Source: Streptomyces cinnabarinus
Lineage (GTDB): Bacteria; Actinomycetota; Actinomycetes; Streptomycetales; Streptomycetaceae
Length of the DNA: 64,000 nucleotides
Assembly: GCF_027270315.1 (NCBI RefSeq)
Contig: NZ_CP114413.1
Span: forward strand, 9,557,722 to 9,621,721
Direction: 5' to 3'
Under the pieces are notes generated by a model, which searched no databases, had not been told where the DNA came from, and saw only the letters and a list, made by a program, of their open reading frames with translations. Below, piece by piece: positions 8,104 through 17,094 of the stretch (its first letter is position 1; each line of letters starts with the position of its first letter). The translations under genes and the position numbers were made by a program.

Positions 8104-9612
8104 GTGAGCCGTTTCGGGGAAGGCGTCCGCAGGGGTGTGATGGCGGCTGATCAGTTCACCCAGATCGCCAACGGGCTGTTCCGGGACTCCCGGCTCTCCT
8201 ACAAGGCGAAAGGGATCTTCGGATACGTCAGCACGCACAGGAACGGCTGGCAGGTGACGGTCGACGACCTCGTCCGCCTGGGTCCGGACGGGCGGGAAGC
8301 GGTACGCACCGGACTGCAGGAACTCGAGGCGCGCGGCTACTTGATCCGTGAACGTCTGCGCCGCCCGGACGGCACTCTCGGCGAGATCGTCTACTGCATC
8401 ACGGACCGCCCGGCCCTCCTGGGCATCGCGCTGAACGAACCGGACCTGGTGGCCACAGCCCTGGAGGCCGAGCGTGCCTGCGGCCTCCCGGCGGGGATCC
8501 GCCGGGGTGTGATGGCGGCCGATCAGTTCACCCAGATTGCCAACGGACTCTTCCGCGGCACGCGGTTGTCCTTCAAGGCGAAGGGTCTGTTCGGACTGCT
8601 CTCCACGCATCGGGATGGCTGGCGGATGACCGTGGCCGACATCGCCCGCCGTGGCTGCGATGGTGACTCTTCGGTCAAGAGCGGGCTGAAGGAGTTGGAG
8701 AAGCACGGCTTCCTGGTACGGGAACGTGATCGCGGACCAGACGGCACCCTCGGCTCGGCGGCGTATCTCATCACCGACCTGCCCGCTCTGCAAAACCCCA
8801 GCTCACAACCAGAGTCGGGTTTTCCACCAGTGGATGACCCTACGTTGGCTGATCCCGGCACTAAGAACACCATCGTTAAGAAGACCAACAAGCAGAACAC
8901 CAGACCCCTCCGTCCGTGCGGCGAGGCGCCGCCGGCACGTGGACGGACGGACCGGCCGCGCACGCCGAGATTCCTGTCGTCCGTGCCCGCAGCGGATGAT
9001 GTGCACCCGGGGATCCGGCTGCTGCTCGGCCTCGGGGCGGCCCGCCCCGAGCTGCTGCTGACTGGGCAGGCGTTGACCGATCAAGGCCGCGTCGTGAGGG
9101 TGATGTTGGAGTCCGGCTGGAGTGCTGAGCAACTCCGGTACGTCATCGCTGCCCGGCCCCTGCCGAACCCGGTGCGGACCACGGTCGGCGCGATCGTCGC
9201 CGCCCGTCTGCGCGCCGCTCAGGCTTACCCGCCGCCCGCCAGGGCAGCCGGCGACCACGGCCAACTTGTCGGGGAAGGCCCGCCGCCGCAGCCGGTGACC
9301 GGCTCCGCCGCCGCGCGCACGGTGAGCGAGGCCCTGACCTACCGGGCTTTTACCGAATGTGCCGGCTGCGGCGGGCCAGCCACCGCCCGTGGCGAGGACC
9401 TCTGCCCGGCCTGCCTCGGCTGGCCGCTGTGCAACACCTGCCCCGGCCCCACACCCCGACGCGCCCACCCCGGCAGCGACGGCCGCTGCACCAGGTGCGC
9501 CTCCGCCCTGACAGACCACCACGTGGAAGGAAGGACTCCCCGTGACGGACAGACTCCACACACCGCCACCACCGACCGCGGCCGCGCACCACGAGCGCCC
9601 CTTCCCGCGTGA
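8104..9612 (+). CDS. Replication-initiator-like protein with duplicated winged-helix domain
   Basis: A 502-aa protein. Residues about 12-106 and 138-232 are two copies of one winged-helix domain, each starting GVMAADQFTQIANGLFR and ending in an ITD-PAL motif. Such helix-turn-helix proteins are common next to replication and transfer genes of Streptomyces plasmids and integrative elements. The middle is polar linker. The C-terminal part has paired cysteines (CAGCGG, CPAC, CNTC, CTRC) likely to bind zinc. The GTG start is supported by N-terminal conservation between the repeats. It overlaps the next gene by 71 nt. A replication role is inferred from domain type, origin-like repeats upstream and neighbours. 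Confidence 0.65.
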   Translation: MSRFGEGVRRGVMAADQFTQIANGLFRDSRLSYKAKGIFGYVSTHRNGWQVTVDDLVRLGPDGREAVRTGLQELEARGYLIRERLRRPDGTLGEIVYCITDRPALLGIALNEPDLVATALEAERACGLPAGIRRGVMAADQFTQIANGLFRGTRLSFKAKGLFGLLSTHRDGWRMTVADIARRGCDGDSSVKSGLKELEKHGFLVRERDRGPDGTLGSAAYLITDLPALQNPSSQPESGFPPVDDPTLADPGTKNTIVKKTNKQNTRPLRPCGEAPPARGRTDRPRTPRFLSSVPAADDVHPGIRLLLGLGAARPELLLTGQALTDQGRVVRVMLESGWSAEQLRYVIAARPLPNPVRTTVGAIVAARLRAAQAYPPPARAAGDHGQLVGEGPPPQPVTGSAAARTVSEALTYRAFTECAGCGGPATARGEDLCPACLGWPLCNTCPGPTPRRAHPGSDGRCTRCASALTDHHVEGRTPRDGQTPHTATTDRGRAPRAPLPA

Positions 9613-11002
9613 TCCGCGACGGTGGGAGAAGAAACGCTCCCGCGCTCTGCGGACCGGCCACGTCCGCGACCACACCTGCTCAGCTGCCTGCGAGCCCGTG
9701 CTCGTCCATGAACGCACGCTCTGGGGCTGGCTCGCCTGGGCCGTCCCCGGCGACGGCACCCTGCCCGAGATCCCCCACCAGATCGGGGTGCTCACCCCGG
9801 CTGCGACACGCACGCAGCGCCTGGCCCTGCGCTGGCTGACCCGGCGCCCGGCCGAGCGCCTCGCCCTGGGCACCCTCCCCGGATCTCTGCGGCTCGCCAC
9901 TGCTGCCATCGCCCTCATCCGCCTGATCGCCTGCCTGTTCGCCATCCGCCACAAAGTCCCCCTCGAACTCGCGCTCCCGGCGATGCTTCTCGCCCCGCTG
10001 GTCGCCGAACACCCGCCCGAGCGGCTGGACGCCTGGACCCGCGAACACGTCCGTATGGTCGAAGGTGACGTCGCCTGCCGCTGCCTCCAGCGCCTCGCCG
10101 TCCTGCACGCCTCGCTCGTCCGGGCCTCCGTCGGCAGCGACCGCGACCAACTGCGCCGCTCGGCCGAGATCGGCCACAACCTGCTGTTCGACGCCGCCGG
10201 TCTGCTCCAGTCCCGGGACACCCGCACGGTCTCGGCCGGCCTCATCGCCCGCGAACGGCTCATGCTCCAACTCGCCCACCAGGTCGCCCAGATCCTCAAG
10301 TGCACCCCGCAGGACGGCACCGCCGATGCGCACCATGCTTCCGCCCCCGGCCGCCCTCCGGGCCCGTACCTGCCGTGCCTCCGGCCGACGACCCAGCCGT
10401 TAGCGCGTCACGCTCCGACGGACCCACCGCTGCAGAAGGGAACCCTCCCCATGACTCAGCCCGAACCCGCCCAGGCTGTCCCTGCCTTGGGCGTCTACCT
10501 CCTGTTCGCGCACGAGCCCTACTACCCGGCCGCCGCCCAGGAGATCAACACCACCGTGGTGGCCGTAGCCTCCCTGCTGCACCCCCGCGTACGGCAGCCT
10601 GACGGCGCCCGCATCCACGACCGCCTCGTCCAGGGCCGTCGGTCCGGCGAGATCGTGCCGCTGTCCACGCTCACCCACGAACTCGACGCAGGTGCGCGCT
10701 GGCCGGAGGTCGGCGACTGGGAGGCTGCCACCGAAGACCTGCTGCAGCTCGTCCGCGACCACGACTGCGACGCCCTCAACCTGGACCTGCCGGACATCGC
10801 CCGCGCCCTGGTGTGCTCTGGCCCCCACAGCCAGGTCCGCGTAGTCGACCCCACGTCCGGGGCACATTTGGCGTACGGGCCCGCCGACCGGATCGAGGTC
10901 CTCGTAGAGGTCGGCCGGCACCTGGCCTGGGCGGAAGCAGGATCTCCCCTGTGGCCCGGCGACGGCCTGCTTTCCCCGATCAACTCCGGGGATGCCAGCT
11001 GA
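9542..11002 (+). CDS. Plasmid-type hypothetical protein, possibly two fused units
   Basis: A 486-aa frame with no recognised domain. The first ~260 residues are rich in helices (LRLATAAIALIRLIACLFAI, LIARERLMLQLAHQVAQIL). A low-complexity linker follows, then a second globular part starting MTQPEPAQAVPALGVYLLFA. A ribosome-site-like GAAGGGAACC precedes an in-frame ATG at 10451, so the second part may also be made separately. It overlaps the Rep-like gene and is followed by a TGATG-coupled gene start, so it belongs to that operon. Confidence 0.55.
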   Translation: MTDRLHTPPPPTAAAHHERPFPRDPRRWEKKRSRALRTGHVRDHTCSAACEPVLVHERTLWGWLAWAVPGDGTLPEIPHQIGVLTPAATRTQRLALRWLTRRPAERLALGTLPGSLRLATAAIALIRLIACLFAIRHKVPLELALPAMLLAPLVAEHPPERLDAWTREHVRMVEGDVACRCLQRLAVLHASLVRASVGSDRDQLRRSAEIGHNLLFDAAGLLQSRDTRTVSAGLIARERLMLQLAHQVAQILKCTPQDGTADAHHASAPGRPPGPYLPCLRPTTQPLARHAPTDPPLQKGTLPMTQPEPAQAVPALGVYLLFAHEPYYPAAAQEINTTVVAVASLLHPRVRQPDGARIHDRLVQGRRSGEIVPLSTLTHELDAGARWPEVGDWEAATEDLLQLVRDHDCDALNLDLPDIARALVCSGPHSQVRVVDPTSGAHLAYGPADRIEVLVEVGRHLAWAEAGSPLWPGDGLLSPINSGDAS

Positions 11003-11142
11003 TGTTCGGCTACGAAGCGTACGAAGTCCGGGCGGACCTCCGACGGCTGCTGGCCGAATGCCGAGTCAGGCCACCGAACGCAGTCGGTCCAGTTCGCTGC
11101 CGATCGCATCCCGCAACACATCGTGCTGAGGGCCGAGCATGA
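11002..11142 (+). pseudogene. Truncated start of the next operon gene
   Basis: The ATG at 11002 overlaps the previous stop (TGATG) and MFGYEAYEVRADLRRLLAECR looks coding. Near 11065 the frame runs into sequence antisense to the next fragment and loses coding character, ending at 11142. This marks a deletion junction. Confidence 0.4.
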
Positions 11143-11290
11143 ACCGCTCGTCGCTCCACCGCTCACGCGGATACAGCCACACCGGCCTGCCCACCAACTC
11201 AGGTGGCTCCCACTCAAAGCGCTGCCAGACATGGGCATGCAAGCCTCGCGCTTTCCCGAGGTGGGCTGTCCAAGAGTTGATCAGAAACAC
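11066..11290 (-). pseudogene. Hypothetical protein, C-terminal fragment next to the IS4-family element
   Basis: A 74-residue frame (INSWTAHLGKARGLHAHVWQ and on) ending at 11066. Its upstream side meets the left inverted repeat of the IS4-family element within two bases, so the element probably removed or separated its N-terminus. No matching continuation is seen to the right of the element. The family is not recognised. Confidence 0.4.
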
Positions 11291-11291
11291 G

Positions 11292-12772
11292 GAAAGTGCC
11301 CTTGACCTGCAATGCCGGTGAGTTAGTGCGTCGGTGCAGGTCAGGCACTTGATGGTGCGGCGTTTGAGTGGGAATATCCCCTGGTGACGTTGCGTGATCC
11401 GTCACTTCCGGTGGTGTGTCGGCGGAGGCCGGGCCACGGCAACGGAGTTCCCGGTAGGACAGAAGATCGACCAAGATCCGACTGTCCGCGAGGGAACTCC
11501 GTTGGGTGCTCAGTGTGCCATTGTCCGCATGCCGTCTGCCATCACCGAGGGCAGTCAAACCCCGTTGAACAGGCTGGTGGCGCGCTCGGACAGGCGCTTT
11601 GGAGCACGTCCGTCTCGGCGTGCTGACCGAAGAGATCAGCCCTGGGCTGGTGGACGAGGTCGTGGAGTTGACCGGCTGCGGCGAGCGTCGCCGCCGGTTG
11701 TTGCCGGCCCGGGCGGTGGTCTACTTCGTCCTGGCGTTGTGCCTGTTCAGCAGCTCCGACAGTGCCGGGCCGCCGGGATACCGGTCGGTCCTGCGCACGT
11801 TGACGGAGAAGCTGCGGCATCTGCCGGGCCTGTGTGTGCAGCGCCTGCCGACCAGTTCGGCCCTGACACGGGCCCGGCAGCGGCTGGGCGACAAGCCGCT
11901 GCAGGCGCTGTTCGAGCGGCGGTGCGGCACGCTGGCCACGGCCGTCACTCCGGGCGCGTTCGCCTCCGGGCTACGGCTGGTCGCCTGGGACGGCACCGCG
12001 CTGGACGTCCCCGACACCCCGGCGAACGCTGCTGAGTTCGGCTTCACCGGCAAGGGAGGGGTCAACCAGAGCGGACACCCGCAGGTCCGCCTGATGGCGT
12101 TGACCGAATGCGGCACCCATGCCCTGGTCGATGCTGCCTTCGACGCCGTGGCCAGGTTCAGCGAGCACAAGCTCGCCCGCCAACTGCCGGCCTCCCTGCG
12201 AGCGGACATGCTGCTGCTGGCCGACCGCAACTTCGCCGGATACCAGCTGTGGGGCCTGGCCCGCGCCACCGGCGCCCACCTGGCCTGGCGGATCAAGAAG
12301 AATTCGCGGAACTGAAGAACCGCCTGCGCGGCGCCGGATTCATCCTGCGCTTCAAGGCGCCCGAGCTGGTCTGCCAGGAGATCTACGCCCTCCTCACCGT
12401 CTACCAGGCACTGTGCGCACTGTAGACACGCGCGGCAGAACAGGGCGGGACCGACCCTGACCGGATCTCCTTCACCGTCACGGTGCAGCTCGCCCGGCTG
12501 GCCGTCGCCGCCCAGGCCGCAGCCGACGTCACCACGCTGGACACCGCCCGCCGCGAGGTCACCACAGAGCTGTTGGCCGCCCTCCTCCCGCCCCGGCGCA
12601 ACCGGCAGTGCCAACGCATCAAGAAGCCGTCCAAGAACACCTTCGAGGTCAGAAAACGGGACCAGCCCCGCACTCCCAGTAACGTCCGCTACACACTCAA
12701 AGTCACCAAGCACCCCACCTGACCTGCACCGACGCACTAACTCACCGGCATTGCAGCTCAGAAGGCACTTTC
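11292..12772 (+). mobile_element. Degenerate IS4-family insertion sequence
   Basis: The element is bounded by GAAAGTGCC at the left end and its reverse complement at the right end. Inside these is a perfect 39-bp inverted repeat (11307-11345 and 12718-12756). It holds a single transposase gene broken into several frames. No direct target duplication is evident outside the ends, so one flank may have been rearranged after insertion. Confidence 0.8.
11599..12722 (+). pseudogene. IS4-family transposase, frameshifted with internal loss
   Basis: The first frame (11599-12315) has the IS4 N-terminal domain and two DDE aspartates in VAWDGTALDVPDT and LLLADRNFAGYQLW. It ends abruptly at RIKKNSRN. A second frame has the short C-terminal piece PELVCQEIYALLTVYQALCA, and a third the final ~80 residues. 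The segment with the catalytic Glu is missing, so the enzyme must be inactive. The element's ends look intact and could still be mobilised in trans. Confidence 0.8.
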
Positions 12773-12798
12773 GCGTTTCCGGCCACCGCTTGACTCTG

Positions 12799-12822
12799 CC
12801 CCAACCGAAACAGCGAGGCTAG
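12799..12822 (+). repeat. 24-bp inverted repeat, left copy
   Basis: This 24-mer, starting CCCCAACCGAAAC, recurs in inverted orientation at 14673-14696 with one mismatch. It overlaps the stop codon of the lectin gene. The right copy lies about 130 bp beyond the end of an IS1380-type transposase frame, so the repeat may be an IS1380-family terminus. Confidence 0.55.
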
Positions 12823-14066
12823 CCGTTCTGGCTGTACTCCAGCGAGGAGACGATCGTGCCGGGCATGAATTCGTGGTACGCGCCCGGGTACCAGTCGCTC
12901 GGCGAGCTGTTCAGGGAGTAGCCGTTCGCCCCGCTGCTGTTGTCGACCCAGACCTTCGCGCCCTCGTACGCGCACTGGTGCTGATGAGAGTAGAACGACA
13001 CCGAGACACCCGGGGCGACTTCGGAGTAGACGGCGAAGCCCATCGCGTTGTCGCCGGTGATGGTGTTGTTGTAATTCGACACGTACACCCCGACCGCACC
13101 CGGCTGAAGGATCTGCACAGAGGTTCCGTAGGCCAATACGGTGGTGCTCTGCGGAGTTCCCTGAACGGTCATGATGACGGGCGTGTTGTTCTTGATGACC
13201 GTCACCAGGTTGTTGCACGAGGACCACACCCCTTGCGGCGCCGACCAGCTCTGGTTCGAGGGCGGCTGCAGAGCTGGCGGATATTTGGGGGGATACGAGA
13301 TCACCGGGGTTCCGGGGTCGGTTGAGCTGCCGGAGATGTTGAGGAGATTCCCGTTCATCAGGCTCCGGATGAAGCCGTCGCCGCAGATCGCCCACTGCTG
13401 ATTCAGGCCGCCGGTGTAGTCGTTGATCTGGATTCTGGCGCTGCTGTTCGGATCGGAGTCGGCGATTTCCACGACCTTGTTGCTCTTCAGGTTGTAGATG
13501 TAGAGATTGTTGACGTAGCTCCACAGCTGATCCGAGTTGTCGGAAGGGTCGTACGTCCAGGAGACGACCTGGGCTCCCGAACTGGTCGAGCCTTGATCGA
13601 CGGACAGCACGAGGTCCTGTCCCAGCCAGCTGGAGATGGACTGCCACTCCAGCGGCGTCGGAATCAGCACCTTGGGGGCCATCCAGGTGGCCGTGAGGAG
13701 CATGCCCGCACCGTCGTCCATTTCCGCGACGGCAGCCAGGTTGTCGGCCAGATAGGCCTCCACCATCGGGATGAGGGGCTCGACGTCAGGCGGCATCGCA
13801 CCGAGGAGCTTCATGAAGGTGCCGCCGTCCCGCAGGGCGGAAACGGCCGGCCCCGGAAGGACGAAGTTGTAGCCCCAGGCGTAAGCATTGGCCGCGATGG
13901 TGGTAAGAGTCGGGGTTGCTGAGGCCTCCGGCGATTCCGCCTCTCCGATTTCCCGCTGCGGAGTCGAACCGCCTGCGCCCTTTTGCGGGAGCGACCGCCT
14001 TACCGCAAGCAGCGACTCCAATTCCACATGGGAAAAGGACTTCGAGGGGCATGCACGATTGGCCAT
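12819..14066 (-). CDS. Ricin-type beta-trefoil lectin protein
   Basis: A 415-aa protein. After a polar N-terminus (about 1-50) comes a helical segment (TLTTIAANAYAWGYNFVLPG to MLLTATWMAPKV, about 53-135). A ricin-B lectin domain then spans about 145-275, with QxW-like signatures DQLWSY, NQQWAI and NQSWSA marking three lobes. The C-terminal ~130 residues form an unrecognised beta-rich domain (VYVSNYNNTITGDNAMGFAV, PGVSVSFYSHQHQCAYEG). No signal peptide is seen. Base composition is visibly less GC-rich than the neighbours, which suggests transfer. The layout (helical part, lectin, beta domain) recalls carbohydrate-targeted toxins or inhibitors, but the activity is unknown. Confidence 0.7.
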   Translation of the reverse strand: MANRACPSKSFSHVELESLLAVRRSLPQKGAGGSTPQREIGEAESPEASATPTLTTIAANAYAWGYNFVLPGPAVSALRDGGTFMKLLGAMPPDVEPLIPMVEAYLADNLAAVAEMDDGAGMLLTATWMAPKVLIPTPLEWQSISSWLGQDLVLSVDQGSTSSGAQVVSWTYDPSDNSDQLWSYVNNLYIYNLKSNKVVEIADSDPNSSARIQINDYTGGLNQQWAICGDGFIRSLMNGNLLNISGSSTDPGTPVISYPPKYPPALQPPSNQSWSAPQGVWSSCNNLVTVIKNNTPVIMTVQGTPQSTTVLAYGTSVQILQPGAVGVYVSNYNNTITGDNAMGFAVYSEVAPGVSVSFYSHQHQCAYEGAKVWVDNSSGANGYSLNSSPSDWYPGAYHEFMPGTIVSSLEYSQNG

Positions 14067-14139
14067 GGTTACGGCTCCACTCGTCGGATGCCGTAATCAG
14101 GCATCGATGAAGAATCAGTTCGATTCTCCGACCCACGGT

Positions 14140-14583
14140 ATGGCCGAGCTTTGCGGTCTGCTACTCGAAGGACGGACGGGCCACGCGGGCCGCGATCGTC
14201 CGCGCGCACTCCAGCGACTCGGTGTGCGTTGTGTCCAACGTCGCCGCGCCCTCCGGCAAACAGTCGGTGAGCCCAGCCGGGCAGGGTTCCTGGAGCGCGT
14301 CCAGGAGCGGGACCTCGCGCGGACGCGCAAGTGGATCGCCGACGAGGAGCAGCGCGAGGCCGAACGGATCCAGGGCGAGAAGCGCCGACCGCCGGCCCCG
14401 GACTGGCTCCTCGAGGAAGGCCTCAACGGGCGCAGGCACGTGTACGTCCACGTCGGAGGGTGCTGGAGCGCGAAGAAGCGGACGCGCCCCATCACGCGAG
14501 ATGACGCGCGCCGCCTTCTCACCGGGAACGTTGCCCCATGCCCGCAATGCCGACCGGACACGGCCCTCGGCATGCCAGGCTGA
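14140..14583 (+). CDS. DUF6233-type protein, 5' end doubtful
   Basis: From about 14287 the frame matches the Streptomyces DUF6233 family: a charged helix (RTRKWIADEEQREAERIQ), the signature RRPPAPDWLLEEGL, the block VYVHVGGCWSAKKRTRP and the ending CPQCRPDTALG. The first ~45 codons are arginine-rich and unlike the family. On the opposite strand (14161-14283) a short frame ends like the C-terminus of a small P-loop kinase, so the gene may have lost its original start. Function of the family is unknown. Confidence 0.55.
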   Translation: MAELCGLLLEGRTGHAGRDRPRALQRLGVRCVQRRRALRQTVGEPSRAGFLERVQERDLARTRKWIADEEQREAERIQGEKRRPPAPDWLLEEGLNGRRHVYVHVGGCWSAKKRTRPITRDDARRLLTGNVAPCPQCRPDTALGMPG

Positions 14584-14672
14584 ACCGGACCGGCGCGCCT
14601 GGCCGCAGAGATCAAGGCTGCGGCAACGACAGCGCCCCCGAACGCGAGCCGTTCGGGGGCCTGCCGTGGTGA

Positions 14673-14696
14673 CTAGCCTCGCCGTTTCGGTTGGGG
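14673..14696 (-). repeat. 24-bp inverted repeat, right copy
   Basis: Reverse complement of 12799-12822 with one mismatch. The two copies enclose the lectin and DUF6233 genes (about 1.9 kb). Confidence 0.55.
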
Positions 14697-14825
14697 TGAT
14701 GAGGCGTCGTTGAGGGCCAACTGTCGGGTGGCCGAGGTGATTTCGGTGTTCGGGCATGGCGGGAGCCCGGCGCATTCGTCGGGTTCTCCAAGGTCCTTCG
14801 GGTCGTGGCGGGCAGGGTGTGTCGG

Positions 14826-15441
14826 TCAGTCGGCGGGACGGGGCAGTGCGGCGAGGCGGTGGAAGGCCGTGGCCAGTTCGTTTCTCCACGGCCAGGTCGC
14901 GGATATCCGCAAGCGCAGGCGGCGGCCGCCGCGGGTGAGGCGGGCGGCGACGTGCAGCAGCCGGTAGCGGAGTTTCTTCGGCTCGGCAGCCGCGAGCTCG
15001 CCGTCCAGCAGCAGGACGCGCATCCAGGCCAGCAGGTCGATCGCGGTGAGGCTGAGTTCGAGCCAGACGGCGTTGACGGCGAAGCCGCGGGAGGGGAAGC
15101 GGCCGAATCCGGTGGTTTTTGCCGCACCGGATGTGGTCCTCGACGCATGCGTGCCCGCGGTGACGGACCTCCAGGAACTGGGCGGAGCCGCCGCCGGAGC
15201 AGGGGGTGTCGGTGAGGAACACCTGATGCCGCAGGCCCTCGTCCTGGTCGAACAGGGAGAGCTGGGCTCCGGGGTGCGGGCGCTCGCGGCGCACGATGAT
15301 GCGGGTGTCGGCCGGGTAGCCGTCCAGGTCGACCATGCCGGTCAGCTCGGCGACCTCGGCGCCGTCACGCAGTGTCCCGTCCTGGTCCAGGGCGGGATGC
15401 CAGAGGCGGTCGGGTATGGCCCGGAAGGCGCGGCACTGCGC
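14826..15441 (-). pseudogene. IS1380-family transposase, C-terminal remnant with frameshift
   Basis: An open frame from 15441 encodes IPDRLWHPALDQDGTLR, MVDLDGYPADTRIIVRRERP and VFLTDTPCSGGGSAQFLEVR, all typical of IS1380 transposases. After CVEDHIRCGK the coding continues in another frame (AVNAVWLELSLTAIDLLAWM to the stop at 14826). A TAG closes the frame upstream and the N-terminal half is gone, so this is a dead copy. Confidence 0.75.
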
Positions 15442-15486
15442 CTACAGGTGCCGGTGCCGCCCTGCCTGGCTGTGTAGGTTGCAAGC

Positions 15487-16116
15487 GGGCTCTGGCACAG
15501 ATTTTGGGGAGCGGTCGCGGAGCGTCACTGCAATGTTCGATGGCGAGAGCCCAGATCCGCGCGAGACCGTGAAGGACAGGGATGTCGGGGAGACTGCCCA
15601 TGGACCGGGCCGAGGAGCGACTACAACATGAACTGAGCCGTGGACAGCAGCCCCTCGCCGAACTGGACTTGGACGAGATACGGCTCAGGTTCGTGTACTT
15701 CGGCTCCCAACGCTTCGACACCGCGGACACGCCGGACGCTGATGGCCTTCTCATCCAATACGGGACTCACGCCTTCGAAGGACCGCCCGTCTTCACACTG
15801 GACCTGGCCCGGCAGTTTGAGATCAACGACGCTTCCGGCGAGCATGATCATTACATCCAGCTCCACTGCGAACTTCGGTACGAGCCCGTCCCCCGACTTC
15901 GGGTGCTGGGGCACTTCGAGTCCTGGTTCTTCCACGACACGGACGATGAACTCGGCGCCTGGGCCGACAGCCTTGGCCGCCAGGAATTCTGGCCGATCGT
16001 CCGCAACTTCCACCCCCAGGAAATCCGGGTCTACCAAGAGCAGGTGTGATTACAGCCGCGAAGCAACCTGCCTTGTGACGCTCCGCGACCGCTCCCCAAG
16101 ATCTGTGCCAGAGCCC
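15487..16116. mobile_element. Non-autonomous element with IS1182-like ends carrying one gene
   Basis: A 42-bp inverted repeat (15487-15528 and 16075-16116, one mismatch) bounds a 630-bp segment holding one 155-aa gene and no transposase. The outer sequence TCTGGCACAGAT also occurs, as CTGGCACAGATC in reverse, at the right end of the IS1182-type element (42360-42373). This suggests an IS1182-type transposase could act on it in trans. No clear target duplication is seen. Confidence 0.65.
15582..16049 (+). CDS. Hypothetical protein carried in the non-autonomous element
   Basis: A 155-aa acidic protein without recognised family. It has aromatic-rich beta-like segments (IRLRFVYFGSQRF, GPPVFTLDLARQFEI, IQLHCELRYEP) and a final EFWPIVRNFHPQEIRVYQ. 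A second ATG at 15600 has an equally good ribosome site (GGGGAG, 7 bp spacing). The gene lies wholly between the 42-bp inverted repeats and is the only cargo. The frame is intact with no sign of decay, which is unusual for such a small element. Confidence 0.55.
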   Translation: MSGRLPMDRAEERLQHELSRGQQPLAELDLDEIRLRFVYFGSQRFDTADTPDADGLLIQYGTHAFEGPPVFTLDLARQFEINDASGEHDHYIQLHCELRYEPVPRLRVLGHFESWFFHDTDDELGAWADSLGRQEFWPIVRNFHPQEIRVYQEQV

Positions 16117-16179
16117 TCTTCTCGTGGACAGAACCATGGCGCCTCAGGCTGTTCAGCATTTAACGCCCGAGCCGGTTAC

Positions 16180-17094
16180 TCATAGGTCTGTCCATGGGCG
16201 GGGTGTGCCGCCGGTGAGGGGTGTCCATAGGTCGTGGGTGGGTCCGTGCTGTTCGAGGTCTTCCAGCACGGCGGCTCCCAGGCGGGCTTGGCGGGCGAGG
16301 CCGGCCACGAGTGGATGGTGGGTCACCATGGCCTGCAGGTCGTTCGTCCGGTTCTCGAGCCTGGCGCGGGGGGCGCCGGTGAGGACGAAGAGGACGCGGG
16401 GGAAGACGGGATAGCGGCGCTGCCATGCGGGGCCTGTGGATGCCTGTCTGCGCCGGCCGGCGGGCTGGGCTTCGTAGTGGAACAGGCGGGCGTACTCGAT
16501 GAGTTTCACGGCCAGCCGCTCTCCGCTCATGGTGGTGCGGTCGACTTCTATGAAGGCGCGGAGCTTTCGTCGGCGGTTGCTGTCGGTGACGGTGTAGTAC
16601 ATCAGTGCGTCGGCGACGATCCGTTCGCCGTCGCCGATGGAGTGGGACACCTCGGGGATCCAGTCGAAGGGGCCGTGTTCGTGCCCGAGCCGGCGGGCGT
16701 CTGCGGCGAAGGCAAGGTGGGCGCGGACGACGGCGAGGGTGTGCGGGGTCTTCAGTGACGCTGCCGTGGTCGAGGTGATGGGGTAGGGCGGGCGCCCTCG
16801 CAGGACGGGCAGGTCCCGGGTCAGCCGTGCGCCGTCGGGTGTGAGGTACCAGGCGTTGGTTCGGGTGCGGTTCGCGTCGGGGAGCACCGTGCGCTCGACG
16901 AGGCCGTCGGAGCGCAGCCTGTTCAGAACACGGGACATCAACTGCCGCGTGCCGTTAGGGCGCAGCATCCGGCGCAACTGGCTGGTGGTGGCGATGCGGT
17001 GCTGGGCGAGGCCTGCCAGCACCTGGTGGGCCAGGGGCTCAGCGGGACTGGGGGCCAGTTCCGTCACCGGCGTGCTCCGTGCCGCGCTGCTCAT
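16180..17094 (-). CDS. Replication-relaxation family protein (copy 1)
   Basis: A 304-aa protein of the Replic_Relax family found on actinomycete plasmids and integrative elements. The N-terminal winged helix is around HRIATTSQLRRMLRPNGTRQ (about 35-55). The family core follows with HTLAVVRAHLAFAADARRLG, DWIPEVSHSIGDGERIVADA and RAFIEVDRTTMSGERLAVKL. The ATG at 17094 overlaps the TGA of the upstream gene (ATGA), so the pair is co-translated. The family has been linked to plasmid nicking/relaxation, but the biochemistry is thin. A second member lies at 60774-61676. Confidence 0.85.
   Translation of the reverse strand: MSSAARSTPVTELAPSPAEPLAHQVLAGLAQHRIATTSQLRRMLRPNGTRQLMSRVLNRLRSDGLVERTVLPDANRTRTNAWYLTPDGARLTRDLPVLRGRPPYPITSTTAASLKTPHTLAVVRAHLAFAADARRLGHEHGPFDWIPEVSHSIGDGERIVADALMYYTVTDSNRRRKLRAFIEVDRTTMSGERLAVKLIEYARLFHYEAQPAGRRRQASTGPAWQRRYPVFPRVLFVLTGAPRARLENRTNDLQAMVTHHPLVAGLARQARLGAAVLEDLEQHGPTHDLWTPLTGGTPRPWTDL

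Noticed and set aside
14161..14283. Minus-strand frame ending like the C-terminus of a small P-loop kinase (ATLDTTHTESLECARTIAAR).
   Set aside because: Only about 40 codons without start or P-loop; mentioned under the DUF6233 entry but not annotated as a gene.
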